A stretch of DNA of 64,000 nt from Streptomyces sp. AJS327 (GCF_013450295.1 NZ_SKBR01000003.1:248001-312000), one strand, 5' to 3'; shown: positions 1 through 8,721, numbered from the stretch's first letter. Notes: generated by a model from the letters alone, not told the origin. Made by a program: numbers and translations.

Positions 1-1
1 A

Positions 2-112
2 CTGCGGGTGGGCGGCTTCCACTCCCCGTATCCTCCGGCTCGGCTGGAGGACGAGTACCTTCCGGGTCTGGACCGGGTGCTCGATGCCGTCGACCGCGCG
101 CTGGCGTACTGA
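2..112 (+). CDS. 2-oxoacid dehydrogenase E1 beta subunit, C-terminal end (partial)
   Basis: Only the last 36 codons are in the window; the gene begins upstream. The readable tail ends in an acidic-aromatic stretch (DEYLPGLDRVLDAVDRALAY) typical of the end of E1 beta subunits of pyruvate or branched-chain 2-oxoacid dehydrogenases. It stops at 110-112, 20 bases before the E2 ATG. Together with the E2 gene this would be part of an E1 alpha-E1 beta-E2 operon. E1 is the thiamine-diphosphate decarboxylase component that passes acyl groups to the lipoyl arm of E2. The assignment rests on this short tail plus the neighbouring E2 gene, so the substrate class is not settled. Confidence 0.75.
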   Translation: MRVGGFHSPYPPARLEDEYLPGLDRVLDAVDRALAY

Positions 113-132
113 GGACCGGGAGAGTCGTGACG

Positions 133-1617
133 ATGACTGACAGCGGTACCCGCTTCCGCGAGTTCAAGATGCCCGATGTGGGGGAGGGCCTCACCGAGGC
201 CGAGATCCTCACGTGGTACGTCCAGCCCGGTGACACCGTCGCCGACGGGCAGGTCGTCTGCGAGGTGGAGACCGCCAAGGCCGCCGTCGAGCTGCCCATC
301 CCCTTCAACGGCACGGTGCACGAACTGCGCTTCGGGGAGGGCACGACCGTCGACGTCGGCACCTCCATCATCTCCGTGGACACCGATCCCGGCGCGGGCC
401 CGGCGACCGGCGGCGCGGCTGCCGCCGAACCGGCCGCCACCCCGGAACCCGCTGCGGAGTCCAGCGCGGAGACGGACGAGGACACCGAGGAGTCCGGCGC
501 CCGCCAGCCGGTCCTCGTCGGCTACGGCGTGGCCCGCGGCTCCACCAAGCGCAGGCCCCGCAAGCCGCGGGGCGACACACCCGCCGAGGGCGGCCTCCCC
601 GCGCAGACCCCGAGCGTCCCCGAGCCCGCCGGTGCCACGGTCAACGGCTACGGCGGCGCCACCGCCCCGGCCGCTCCCGGCGGCACGGAACGCCCGCTGG
701 CCAAGCCCCCGGTGCGGAAGCTGGCGAAGGACCTCGGCGTCGACCTGACCCGCGTCACCCCCACCGGCCCCGACGGCGTCATCACCCGCGAGGACGTGCA
801 CGCCGCCGCCGGGCCCGCCAGCACGCCCGAACCGGCGGCGGCTCCGGCGGCCGCACCCGCCGCCACGGCGGCACCGGCGGCCTCCGCACCGGCGGAGCCG
901 ACCGGGGAGCCGGGCGCGCGGGAGGTCCGCGTCCCCATCAAGGGGGTACGCAAGGCCACCGCGCAGGCCATGGTCAACAGCGCCTTCACCGCCCCGCACG
1001 TCACCGAGTTCGTGACGGTCGACGTCACCCGTACCGTCCGGCTGGTCGAGGACCTCAGGAAGGACCCGGACATGGCCGGGCTCCGCGTCAACTCGCTGCT
1101 GCTGGTGGCGAAGGCGTTCCTCACCGCGATCCGGCGCCACCCCGAGGTCAACGCCGCCTGGGACGAGGAGAACCAGGAGATCGTCCGCAAGGAGTACGTC
1201 AACCTCGGTATCGCGGCGGCCACTCCCCGTGGGCTGATCGTCCCGAACATCAAGGACGCCCAGCGGCTCACCCTGCCCGAACTCTCCTCCGAGCTGAGCG
1301 AGTTGGTGAGCACCGCCAAGGAGGGCCGGACGAGCCCCGCCGCCATGCAGGGCGGCACGGTGACGATCACGAACGTCGGCGTCTTCGGCGTCGACACCGG
1401 CACGCCCATCCTGAACCCCGGCGAGTCCGCGATCCTGGCCTTCGGCCAGATCCGGCAGCAGCCCTGGGTCCACAAGGGCAAGGTCAAGCCGCGCCACGTC
1501 ACCACCCTCGCGCTCTCCTTCGACCACCGCCTGGTCGACGGCGAACTGGGCTCGCGGGTGCTGGCGGACACGGCCGCCGTACTGGAGCGCCCCAAGCGGC
1601 TGATGACGTGGACGTGA
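133..1617 (+). CDS. Dihydrolipoamide acyltransferase (E2) of a 2-oxoacid dehydrogenase complex
   Basis: E2 transfers acyl groups from its lipoyl arm to CoA in the cytoplasmic multienzyme complex. An N-terminal lipoyl domain carries the lysine in VETAKAA (about residue 49). Then come an Ala/Pro linker, a peripheral-subunit-binding domain (RKLAKDLGVDLTRVTPTG) and a catalytic domain with the SFDHRLVDG motif near the C-terminus, whose His and Asp are the acyltransferase residues. A second Ala/Pro-rich linker separates binding and catalytic domains. About 495 residues is normal for an actinobacterial E2. I chose ATG 133 over GTG 127 because the purine-rich GGGAGAG at 118-124 is better spaced. The single lipoyl domain and lack of pyruvate-specific features favour a branched-chain enzyme, but substrate cannot be proved by reading. 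Confidence 0.93.
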   Translation: MTDSGTRFREFKMPDVGEGLTEAEILTWYVQPGDTVADGQVVCEVETAKAAVELPIPFNGTVHELRFGEGTTVDVGTSIISVDTDPGAGPATGGAAAAEPAATPEPAAESSAETDEDTEESGARQPVLVGYGVARGSTKRRPRKPRGDTPAEGGLPAQTPSVPEPAGATVNGYGGATAPAAPGGTERPLAKPPVRKLAKDLGVDLTRVTPTGPDGVITREDVHAAAGPASTPEPAAAPAAAPAATAAPAASAPAEPTGEPGAREVRVPIKGVRKATAQAMVNSAFTAPHVTEFVTVDVTRTVRLVEDLRKDPDMAGLRVNSLLLVAKAFLTAIRRHPEVNAAWDEENQEIVRKEYVNLGIAAATPRGLIVPNIKDAQRLTLPELSSELSELVSTAKEGRTSPAAMQGGTVTITNVGVFGVDTGTPILNPGESAILAFGQIRQQPWVHKGKVKPRHVTTLALSFDHRLVDGELGSRVLADTAAVLERPKRLMTWT

Positions 1618-1826
1618 TCCACGCCTGACGCGGCCGCCCCGCGCCACCTCCGGCCACCGCCCCGGTCCGTCCGGGCGGTGGCCGGCGACGTCCCGGGGGC
1701 CGAACCGGACCGCCGGACCGAACCGCCGAACCCGGCGGCCGAACCCGGGGGCCGAACCCAGCGCGGGACGGCGGGTGTCCGTATGCCGGACAGGGACCTC
1801 ACACGCATCCCTGTTGTATCTAAGAT

Positions 1827-2765
1827 GTGCACATGCCTACCGCTCCCGCCTCGGCCAAGCGCCCACCCGCCGCCGAACGCGTCTACGCGCACGTCAAACA
1901 GGCCGTGCTGGAACGGCGTTACGAAGGCGGGATGCTGCTCACCGAAGGGGAGCTGGCGGGCGCCGTCGGCGTCTCCCGCACCCCCGTCCGCGAGGCGCTG
2001 CTCCGCCTCGAGGTCGAGGGGCTGCTCCGGCTCTACCCGAAGAAGGGCGCCCTCGTGCTCCCCGTCTCCGCCCAGGAGATGGCCGACGTGGTGGAGACCC
2101 GCCTCCTCGTCGAGGCGCACTCGGTCCGCCGGGCGGTGCCGCTGCGCTCCGAGGTCGCGGACCGGCTGGAGGAGCTGCTGGAGGAGCAGCGCAGCCGCGC
2201 GGCGGCCGGAGACCTCGCCGGGGTGGCGCGCAGCGACCGCTGCTTCCACGCCGAGATCGTGCGGAGCACCGGAAACGCCATCCTCTGCCGCCTCTACGAC
2301 CAGCTCCGCGACCGCCAACTGCGCATGGGCGTCGCGGTGATGCACGCCCACCCGGACCGCATCGCCCGGAACATCACCGAACACGCCGGAATCCTGCGGG
2401 CCCTGCGCGAGGGGGACACCGAGGCCGCCGTCGCCGCCGTCCACCAGCACGTGAGCCGGGTGCGCCTGCTGGTACACGGCAGCGACACCCCTGAGGTCGG
2501 CGGCTCGGTTCCCGGAGCCAGCGCGATGGAGGCCGTCCTCGCGGAGGAACTCATCCTCCCGCGGCCGCCGGACACCCCCGCGACCCCCGGCGCCCCATCA
2601 CCGTCGGCGCCCCCGGGAAGCGCCCCGGGGCGGGCCGACCGCCCCACCCCGGACGGCGAGGGCGCCCCCGTACCGGAGGCGAACCCGGGGCGCGGGGCGG
2701 CGAGTTCGTCCGCGGCGCCGTCCACCTCCCTGGAAGGTGCCGCAGCGCACGGCGATAGCCGATGA
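1827..2765 (+). CDS. GntR-family (FCD/FadR subclass) transcriptional regulator
   Basis: A winged-helix N-terminus (about residues 15-80) has the GntR signature in GVSRTPVREALLRLEVEGLL. It is followed by a helical FCD ligand domain (about 90-215) with metal-ligand-type residues in SDRCFH, NITEHAGI and VHQHVSR. Such proteins bind organic acids and usually repress adjacent catabolic or transport genes. About 90 C-terminal residues are Pro/Ala/Gly-rich and probably disordered, which is unusual. No good ribosome site is visible: GTG 1827 and ATG 1833 are both possible, and the message may be leaderless because a TAAGAT-like -10 lies at 1821-1826. The stop overlaps the transporter start (ATGA at 2762-2765), so the two are translationally coupled and the transporter is the likely target. 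The ligand is unknown. Confidence 0.9.
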   Translation: MHMPTAPASAKRPPAAERVYAHVKQAVLERRYEGGMLLTEGELAGAVGVSRTPVREALLRLEVEGLLRLYPKKGALVLPVSAQEMADVVETRLLVEAHSVRRAVPLRSEVADRLEELLEEQRSRAAAGDLAGVARSDRCFHAEIVRSTGNAILCRLYDQLRDRQLRMGVAVMHAHPDRIARNITEHAGILRALREGDTEAAVAAVHQHVSRVRLLVHGSDTPEVGGSVPGASAMEAVLAEELILPRPPDTPATPGAPSPSAPPGSAPGRADRPTPDGEGAPVPEANPGRGAASSSAAPSTSLEGAAAHGDSR

Positions 2766-4309
2766 GCGCGCCCGCCGGGGCGCCCGGCGAGGGCGCGGCC
2801 CCCCTCGGCGGCTCCAGCGGACCCCTCCGGGGCGAGCGCCCCGGCGCCCCCGGCGAGCGCGACCCCGGCGGTACGCCGCGTCCGTCCGGCGGTTCGGACG
2901 CGCACCCGTCCGGCGGCCGGGGCTCCGCGGGCCGCACCCCCGCCGACGGGGCCCCCGGAGCCCCGGAGAAGCCCGGCGCACCCGGGGGCTCCGGCGCGAA
3001 CGGCGCCGAGGGCGGCAGCGGTTACGGTCTCCGGCTGCCCGGCGACCCTCCGGGCGGCCCGCGCGCGGTAGCCGTCTGGGGTCTGGGCGTCGCCGTCTAC
3101 TTCATCGCCGTCACCTACCGCACCAGCCTCGGCGTCGCCGGGCTGGACGCCGCGGACCGCTTCGAGATCAACGCCTCGGCGCTGTCCACCTTCTCCATCC
3201 TCCAGCTGCTGGTGTACGCCGGGATGCAGATCCCGGTCGGTCTGCTGGTGGACCGCTGGGGCACCAAGAAGGTGCTGACCCTCGGCATCCTGCTGTACAC
3301 CGTCGGCCAGTTCGGCTTCGCGTTCTCCGAGTCGTACGCGGCGGCGCTCACCTGCCGGGCGCTGCTCGGCATGGGAGACGCCATGACGTTCATCAGCGTC
3401 CTCCGCCTCGGCACCCGCTGGTTCCCGGCCCGGCGCGGCCCGTTGATAGCGCAGATCGCCGCGCTGATCGGCATGGCGGGCAACCTCGTCACCACGCTGC
3501 TGCTCGCCCGGCTGCTGCACGGCTTCGGCTGGACGCCGACCTTCGCGGGCAGCGCCCTCGCCGGGGTGCTGATCCTCGCGCTGGTGCTCTGCTTCCTCCG
3601 CGACCACCCCCGCGAGTGCGCGCCGCCCCCCGCGCCGGTCACCGGCCGGGGGTACGTCCGGCGGCAGATAGGCGACGCCTGGCGGGAGCCGGGCACCCGG
3701 CTCGGAATGTGGGTGCACTTCACCACGCAGTTCCCGGGCATGGTCTTCCTCATCCTGTGGGGCATGCCCTTCCTGGTGGAGGCGCAGGGCCAGACCCGGG
3801 AACGCGCCGGGGAGATGCTCACCCTGGTGGTGCTCGCGAACATGGCGATCGGCCTGGTCTTCGGCCAGATCATCGCCCGCCACCACCGGGCGCGCGCCCC
3901 CATCGTGCTGGGCACCGTCAGCCTGACCGCGGTGGCCTGGGCCGTGGTGCTCTGCTGGCCCGGACAGGCCCCCACCGCACTGCTGTTGACGCTCTGCGTG
4001 GTGCTCGGCGCCTGCGGTCCCGCGTCGATGGTGGGCTTCGACTTCGCCCGCCCCGCCAACCCGCCCGAACGGCAGGGCACCGCCTCGGGCATCGTCAACA
4101 TGGGCGGATTCACCGCCTCGATGACGACCCTGCTCGCGATCGGCGTCCTCCTCGACCTCACCGACAGCTACCGGATCGCGTTCGCCAGCCTCTTCGTCCT
4201 CCAGGGCGCGGGCCTGTCACAGATACTCCGCCTCCGCTCCAGGGCACAGCGCCGCGAACGCGAACGCGTCGTGGCCAGCCGGGTGGAAGCCGTCCACGTC
4301 CCCGCCTGA
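2762..4309 (+). CDS. MFS transporter
   Basis: A 515-residue protein with about 12 hydrophobic membrane segments and the MFS loop-2/3 signature (GLLVDRWGTKK). TM1 begins near residue 100 (VAVWGLGVAVYFIAVTYRTSLGVAGL). Loops include the charged FLRDHPRECAPPP stretch between the two halves. The N-terminal 95 residues are a Gly/Pro/Ser-rich cytoplasmic tail, odd for MFS proteins and mirroring the disordered C-terminal tail of the regulator it overlaps by 4 bases. The coupling to a FadR-type regulator suggests uptake or export of an organic acid. The substrate cannot be told from sequence. A truncated start downstream of the tail is possible but no better ribosome site was seen. Confidence 0.88.
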   Translation: MSAPAGAPGEGAAPLGGSSGPLRGERPGAPGERDPGGTPRPSGGSDAHPSGGRGSAGRTPADGAPGAPEKPGAPGGSGANGAEGGSGYGLRLPGDPPGGPRAVAVWGLGVAVYFIAVTYRTSLGVAGLDAADRFEINASALSTFSILQLLVYAGMQIPVGLLVDRWGTKKVLTLGILLYTVGQFGFAFSESYAAALTCRALLGMGDAMTFISVLRLGTRWFPARRGPLIAQIAALIGMAGNLVTTLLLARLLHGFGWTPTFAGSALAGVLILALVLCFLRDHPRECAPPPAPVTGRGYVRRQIGDAWREPGTRLGMWVHFTTQFPGMVFLILWGMPFLVEAQGQTRERAGEMLTLVVLANMAIGLVFGQIIARHHRARAPIVLGTVSLTAVAWAVVLCWPGQAPTALLLTLCVVLGACGPASMVGFDFARPANPPERQGTASGIVNMGGFTASMTTLLAIGVLLDLTDSYRIAFASLFVLQGAGLSQILRLRSRAQRRERERVVASRVEAVHVPA

Positions 4310-4930
4310 CATCCCCGCCGAAACCCCACCGCAGCCCGTACCGCCCCGACCCCACTCCCCAACTCCTTTGGTACGCCGTTCTCTTCGGACTCGCGGTACC
4401 GAACGGCGCTGTCGGACGGCCCGGCTACCGTCCGCTATGACGACCGAGAGCCACCATGCCGCGCGCCACGGTAGCGAGAGCGGGACTTGGCCAACCACCA
4501 GTGGCGGCAGGGTGGTTGTCGCGCTGTCCGTCAACTCACCCCGCAGAGAGGTCCGTCAGTCGCCGCACGCCCAACACCCCTGACTAGAGCGGCACGTTGG
4601 GCTCCCGGACAGCAACCGCCCGGAGCAGCACGGTCGATGGGCCGTCAGTAGTGGAACCTCATTCGTCCGCAGGGGAGTTGGGGGGCGTCGGAGCTTCATC
4701 TCGGACGAAGGCGTCTCCCGTCCCGTACGACCGGGCCCCGCACGCGAACGGCGGGGTGGCCGGTGCCGTGCACCGTCCACCCCGCCATCGCGAGAGCACC
4801 CACCGCGTGACCGCTACGCGGCGCGCCACCGACCGTCGGGGCCACCCGGGCGCGCCGCTTCCCCGGAATCCGGTACAGCCGAGGCCGTGTCCCGGCCGGG
4901 GAGCGCGTCAGCGCGCGTGGCCCGGACCGG
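4310..4930. other. Intergenic region with terminator-like hairpins
   Basis: No convincing gene. A 48-codon ORF at 4437-4583 lacks a clear ribosome site and resembles nothing I recognise. Two inverted repeats stand out: an 8-bp one at 4374-4381/4401-4408 downstream of the transporter, and a strong hairpin at 4750-4786 listed separately. The region separates the plus-strand transporter from a converging minus-strand gene. Confidence 0.6.
4750..4786. terminator. Nested GC-rich hairpin between converging genes
   Basis: Outer arms GGCGGGGTGG (4750-4759) and CCACCCCGCC (4777-4786) pair perfectly. Inner arms CGGTGC (4761-4766) and GCACCG (4770-4775) also pair, leaving a 3-base loop and one C-T mismatch. 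This makes a 16-bp stem with no U-tract, the usual form of a streptomycete terminator. It lies about 145 bp past the stop of the minus-strand gene ending at 4931. Confidence 0.6.
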
Positions 4931-5770
4931 TCAGGGGATCGTGGCCAGCTGGTTCAGGATCGCCTGCGCGAAGTCCCGGTCCCCCTCGACCTTCACCGCG
5001 TCGGCCACCGCGTCCGGGCGCACCCGCCCGCACGCCAGCCGCAGGTAGGTCTCCCAGCCCATGGAGAGCGAGACCGTCGGGCCCAGCGAGGGGCTGCCGT
5101 CCACGGTGCCCCGGCCGTTCTCGTCCACGCGGACCGTACGCATGAACTCCAACTCGCCCTCGCCGCCGCCGATGTCGAAGACCACCGACGACTTCGGCGC
5201 CCCACCGGCCCGCTTGGCGACGACGTACGGCAGCATCCGCGTCAGGAAGTCGCGGGTGACCTGCGCGCCCGCGGAGTCGAGGTTGCCCGGCACCCCCAGG
5301 GCCCGGCGAATGTCCTGCTCGTGCACCCACACGTCGAAGACCCGCACCTGAAGCAGCTCGTCCAGGGTGATGTCCTCCGCGCCGGGCAGCACGTGCGGAA
5401 CGACGCTGTCCGGCTCCCGCTTGTCGTTCCGCAACTGCCGCGAGCGCCGGATGATCGTGTACTCCAGCTCGCTCGTCATCTCCGCGCCCGTGTGGTGCCG
5501 CCGCACGTCGACCTGCACCTCCATGTGGCGGCTGGTCTCGTCCTTGATGTGGTAGAGATCGCGAGGCAACGTGTGGATCGGGCGAGGATCGCCCAGCAGC
5601 TCGCACTCGATACCGATGATGTGTGAGACGACGTCCCGAACCGACCACCCCGGGCACGCGGTGGCCCGGTTCCACTCGCCCTCGGTCAGCGACGTCACCA
5701 GCTCGGATATGGCTTCGATGCTCTGCGTCCAGGCATCGACATGGGATTGCAGACTCGGGTGGTCGGTCAC
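4931..5770 (-). CDS. Maleylpyruvate isomerase family mycothiol-dependent enzyme (DinB-like)
   Basis: A 279-residue protein with a DinB/MDMPI_N helical-bundle N-terminus. WNRATACPGWSVRDVVSHIIGIE carries the pattern W-(x)n-CPGW-(x)nH seen in actinobacterial mycothiol-dependent S-transferases and isomerases. The C-terminal half has an SCP2/MDMPI_C-like fold region (VVFDIGGGEGELEFMRTVRVDENGRG). These enzymes use metal plus mycothiol to handle thiol adducts, but most actinobacterial paralogues have no known substrate. I chose the GTG at 5770 because GAGGGG lies just upstream and the reading frame above it is not conserved-looking. The gene diverges from the hydrolase gene 139 bp away. Confidence 0.85.
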   Translation of the reverse strand: MTDHPSLQSHVDAWTQSIEAISELVTSLTEGEWNRATACPGWSVRDVVSHIIGIECELLGDPRPIHTLPRDLYHIKDETSRHMEVQVDVRRHHTGAEMTSELEYTIIRRSRQLRNDKREPDSVVPHVLPGAEDITLDELLQVRVFDVWVHEQDIRRALGVPGNLDSAGAQVTRDFLTRMLPYVVAKRAGGAPKSSVVFDIGGGEGELEFMRTVRVDENGRGTVDGSPSLGPTVSLSMGWETYLRLACGRVRPDAVADAVKVEGDRDFAQAILNQLATIP

Positions 5771-5909
5771 GGTGCCCCTCGGCGGTACGGATCGTGGCGT
5801 TCGCGGTCTGGGTGCTCTCAAGTTACGCTGCGCTCGGGCACCACGGCAGTGCTTTCGGCTACCGATGCTAGAGCCAAGCGACTCCCCCAGACGCAAGGAC
5901 GGTGGTACG

Positions 5910-6821
5910 GTGCGCGCTTCCCTCATCCAACTGCGGGTCGATCCCGACGAATCGGTCACTTCGCGCCGTGAGCGCGCGGCATCCCTCGTACGTTCTCAGG
6001 CCGAGGCCGATCTCGTCATCCTCCCGGAGCTCTGGCCCGTCGGGGCGTTCGCGTTCGACACCTTCGCCACCGAGGCCGAGGCCGTCGTCCGTCCCGGGCG
6101 GCATGACGCCGCGTCACCCGGCCCGACGCAGGAGATCATGGCGCGGGCCGCGCGGGACGCGGGGGTCTGGCTGCACGCGGGGTCAGTGGTGGAAGCCGTG
6201 CACCACCCCGACACGGTATCCGGCCGCTCCGCGCCCGGGCCCACCGGAGGAGCGGAAGCGGGCACCGGGGAGCCGGGTTCGGACTCCGGCGGACCCGCTC
6301 CGGGCTCCGGGGTCGAGCTGTTCAACACCTCGCTGGTGTTCTCGCCGGACGGTCAACTCGCCCGCACCTACCGGAAGATCCACCGCTTCGGTTTCGACCG
6401 GGGTGAGGCGACACTGCTGTCCGCCGGCTCCGAGCCCGTCACGGTGTCCCATCCGCAAACCGAACTCGGTCTCGCCACCTGTTACGACCTTCGGTTCCCG
6501 GAGCTTTTCCGGCGGCTGACCGACGCGGGCGCCACCGTCCTGGTGGTTCCGGCGGGTTGGCCGGACAGGCGAGCCGCCCACTGGTCACTGCTTGCCCGGG
6601 CCCGCGCCGTGGAGAACCAGACGTACGTCCTGGCCTGCGGAACGGCGGGCGAGCACGCGGGAGTTCCGCAGGCCGGACGCAGCGTCATCGTCGATCCCTG
6701 GGGGGAGACCCTCGCCGAGGCGGCGGGCAACGACGAGGAGGTCGTCACCGCCGAACTCGACCTCGGTCTGGTCGCCAGCGTGCGGGAGTCGTTCCCCGTC
6801 CTCCGGGACCGCGTGCTGTGA
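5910..6821 (+). CDS. Nitrilase-superfamily carbon-nitrogen hydrolase
   Basis: A 303-residue cytoplasmic amidase-like enzyme. The catalytic triad is visible: Glu40 in LVILPELW, Lys156 in YRKIHRFG and Cys191 in ATCYDLRFPEL. Such enzymes hydrolyse amides or ureido groups, and some members act on omega-amides or deaminated glutathione. Between residues about 104 and 134 sits a Gly/Ser/Pro-rich insertion not expected in the core fold. GTG 5910 is preceded by AAGGA at 5895-5899 with good spacing, so the longer open frame upstream is not used. It diverges from the mycothiol-enzyme gene. The substrate is unknown; the omega-amidase-like branch is the nearest match by motif. Confidence 0.9.
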   Translation: MRASLIQLRVDPDESVTSRRERAASLVRSQAEADLVILPELWPVGAFAFDTFATEAEAVVRPGRHDAASPGPTQEIMARAARDAGVWLHAGSVVEAVHHPDTVSGRSAPGPTGGAEAGTGEPGSDSGGPAPGSGVELFNTSLVFSPDGQLARTYRKIHRFGFDRGEATLLSAGSEPVTVSHPQTELGLATCYDLRFPELFRRLTDAGATVLVVPAGWPDRRAAHWSLLARARAVENQTYVLACGTAGEHAGVPQAGRSVIVDPWGETLAEAAGNDEEVVTAELDLGLVASVRESFPVLRDRVL

Positions 6822-7010
6822 GCGGATCGCGGTGAGTCGGGCCCCCTGACCCAGGCCCCCTGGACCGGGTCCCTCGCCCTCGTTCCACGCGAGAACCCCG
6901 GGCGGGCACCGCCGAGGGGAAGGACGGCGGAAGGGCTGAGCCGGGGACGGGGCGAGCCCCCGGCGGCCGTTGGCGCCGCGCCGCACCCGTCGCGGACCGT
7001 GGCCACGGGG

Positions 7011-7424
7011 TCAGAGCGTGCCGAGGCTCTCGAAGGACTGACTCGCGTCCATCGGCTCCACGTAGCGGGACCGCCACTCCGGGCGGGGGTCGCTCCCGGG
7101 GCTGGTGTAGTACTCCCGGGCCCGCACGACCTCGCCCCGGTGGACCGTCCAGAACGAGGCGACATGGAACTGCCCCAGCGTCTCGTGCAGCACCTCGACC
7201 TCCGAGACGACCTCTCCGCAGGTGCCGAGGATCCGGAGTATGCGGATCGACCAGCCCTCCGGGTATTCGCTGTTCACGGCCACAAAGTTCTTTGCTCCCA
7301 CAATGCGTTCACCGCTGACCGGCCACTCGATGACCGCGTCATCCGCGACGAGGCGCTCGACGCCAGCCCAGTCGCGTTCCTGAATCCGGCTCCACAGCGC
7401 CTCAACCACGCTTGAACACTCCAT
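7011..7424 (-). CDS. SnoaL-like / NTF2-fold family protein
   Basis: A 137-residue soluble protein with the cone-shaped NTF2-fold pattern: an N-terminal helix pair (VVEALWSRIQERDWAGVERLVADDAVIEWP), then a series of amphipathic strands with VLHETLGQFHVASFWTVHRGEVVRAREYY. This resembles SnoaL-like ketosteroid-isomerase-type proteins. Family members include cyclases, dehydratases and ligand-binding proteins with no shared catalytic set, so no reaction is proposed. It is monocistronic and converges on the hydrolase gene. The start ATG at 7424 is the first in the frame. Confidence 0.75.
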   Translation of the reverse strand: MECSSVVEALWSRIQERDWAGVERLVADDAVIEWPVSGERIVGAKNFVAVNSEYPEGWSIRILRILGTCGEVVSEVEVLHETLGQFHVASFWTVHRGEVVRAREYYTSPGSDPRPEWRSRYVEPMDASQSFESLGTL

Positions 7425-7770
7425 GAGTTCAGCCTGACAGACCCCCCGGGCAACCGGTTCACCACCTCGCTCCCCGCACGGTCCGCTCGGCCTCCCCGCG
7501 GCCCCTCCCTCGCCGGTCCCTCACCGGACTCGGCCCCTCCGGCACCGGGCCCGGGCCTCCGGCACGGGACTCGGGCCTCCGGCCGCCCCGCTCAGACCCT
7601 CGGTCCTCACCGGGCGGCCGCTCTCCCACCCGCCCCACACGTCGTCGGCGGGCGGGAGAGCGGTCAGGCCATGGCCACGCGCGCGGAACGACCGCGTCAA
7701 CTGTCCAAGACGGCCGCTGGGCCCGTCAGTCGGCTGCCGGTGCGCACGTCAGTTGGTGGCGGTGCGCACG
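7425..7770. other. Intergenic region with a short tandem duplication
   Basis: No gene is seen. The sequence is GC-rich with repeated GGGCCTCCGGC-like words near 7550-7585. A 22-bp-period direct repeat overlaps the end of the PhyH gene and is listed separately. Confidence 0.6.
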
Positions 7771-7774
7771 TCAG
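7738..7774. repeat. Two-copy direct repeat at the 3' end of the PhyH gene
   Basis: CGGTGCGCACGTCAG occurs at 7738-7752 and again at 7760-7774, a 22-bp period. The second copy contains the TGA stop of the PhyH gene (7771-7773 on the minus strand), and the first copy would supply a backup stop-like sequence. It looks like a small slippage duplication. Confidence 0.7.
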
Positions 7775-8652
7775 CTGTTCTCCAGCACCCGCTTGGGGTG
7801 CATACCGTTGACCATGCCGATGAACGGCGGGTGGATGCTGTAGCCGAGCATCCGCCGGATGTCCTCGCTGACGCCGCGGGCGGTGTCGAAGCTGGTGGAG
7901 AGGGTGAACGTCTCCTGCGGCCGCAGCCAGGGCTGGCAGTACTGGGTGGTGAGGGCGAGGCGCGAGGCGTCCGTCTGGTTGGGGCCGCCGCCGTGCCACA
8001 GGTTGCCGAGGAAGAAGACGCACGAGCCGGGCGGCATCACGGCCTGCGTCACGGTGTCGTCCGGGCCCGGGGTGCGGTCCTCGGGCCAGTGGTGGCTGTC
8101 GGGGTACACGACCGTGGCGCCGTTGGGCTCGGTGAACTCGTCGATGGCCCAGATCGTGGCCGCGCTGAGCACCGGCCGGGGCTGCGCCAGGGGGTACATG
8201 CCGTCGTCACGGTGCGGGAACTGGGTGCTCTCGCCGGGGAGGAGGTTGATGACCTGGAGCTGGGACAACAGGTAGTTGGGGTCGAGGATGCGGTCGAGTA
8301 ACGCCAGGACCCGCGGGTGGTCCACCAGCCCGTCGGCCACCCGCGTCTTGTCCATCAGGCTGTAGACCCGCTGCGTCCGGTGGCCCTCGAAGACGTTGCG
8401 CCCGGTGCGGCCCAGCAGCGGCTCGACGCCCGCGCGGACCTCCTCGCACTGCTCCTCGCTGATGATCCGTTCCAGGATGACGTAGCCGTCGCGCATCAGC
8501 ACGGCCAGGTCGGCGTCGGCGACAGCGGGGTCGACGCCATGCCCCGAACTCGTGGTCGCGCGATGGCGGCCAGCGAGATCCGTACGCAGATCATCGATGC
8601 TGTTGACCGGCAGCCCGCCGCCCTCACTTATTCGGTCTTGATCAATCGACAT
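7771..8652 (-). CDS. Phytanoyl-CoA dioxygenase (PhyH) family Fe(II)/2-oxoglutarate oxygenase
   Basis: A 293-residue cytoplasmic oxygenase with a double-stranded beta-helix core. Iron ligands are visible as His147 and Asp149 (FPHRDDG) and His220 (GNLWHGGGPN), with Arg231 a candidate 2-oxoglutarate-binding residue. PhyH enzymes hydroxylate lipids, amino acids or secondary metabolites; the substrate here is not known. Leu118 is encoded by TTA (minus-strand 8301-8299), so translation should need the bldA tRNA, hinting at late, development-linked expression. The gene diverges from a TetR regulator across a 69-bp AT-rich gap with direct repeats, so that regulator is its likely controller. Ile8 is encoded by ATA, also rare in this genome type. 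Confidence 0.9.
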   Translation of the reverse strand: MSIDQDRISEGGGLPVNSIDDLRTDLAGRHRATTSSGHGVDPAVADADLAVLMRDGYVILERIISEEQCEEVRAGVEPLLGRTGRNVFEGHRTQRVYSLMDKTRVADGLVDHPRVLALLDRILDPNYLLSQLQVINLLPGESTQFPHRDDGMYPLAQPRPVLSAATIWAIDEFTEPNGATVVYPDSHHWPEDRTPGPDDTVTQAVMPPGSCVFFLGNLWHGGGPNQTDASRLALTTQYCQPWLRPQETFTLSTSFDTARGVSEDIRRMLGYSIHPPFIGMVNGMHPKRVLENS

Positions 8653-8721
8653 AGACGCCCCCTACTTAAAATTGATTTCGATTCACAATTGATGCTGCGT
8701 CACATTCGATATCGTGTCAAT
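8653..8721. promoter_or_regulatory. PhyH/TetR divergent promoter region with direct repeats
   Basis: A 69-bp AT-rich gap between divergent starts. The pattern AATTGAT-N6-TCACA occurs twice in direct orientation at 8670-8687 and 8687-8704, each with TTCGAT nearby (8677-8682 and 8705-8710). A palindrome CGATATCG lies at 8707-8714. This arrangement suits binding of the TetR protein, but the operator is inferred. Confidence 0.55.

Noticed and set aside
648..2477. 609-codon minus-strand frame over the E2 and GntR genes
   Set aside because: Shadow of strongly supported plus-strand genes.
4437..4583. 48-codon ORF after the MFS gene
   Set aside because: No ribosome site, no recognisable family, composition unlike the genes; kept only as a mention in the intergenic entry.
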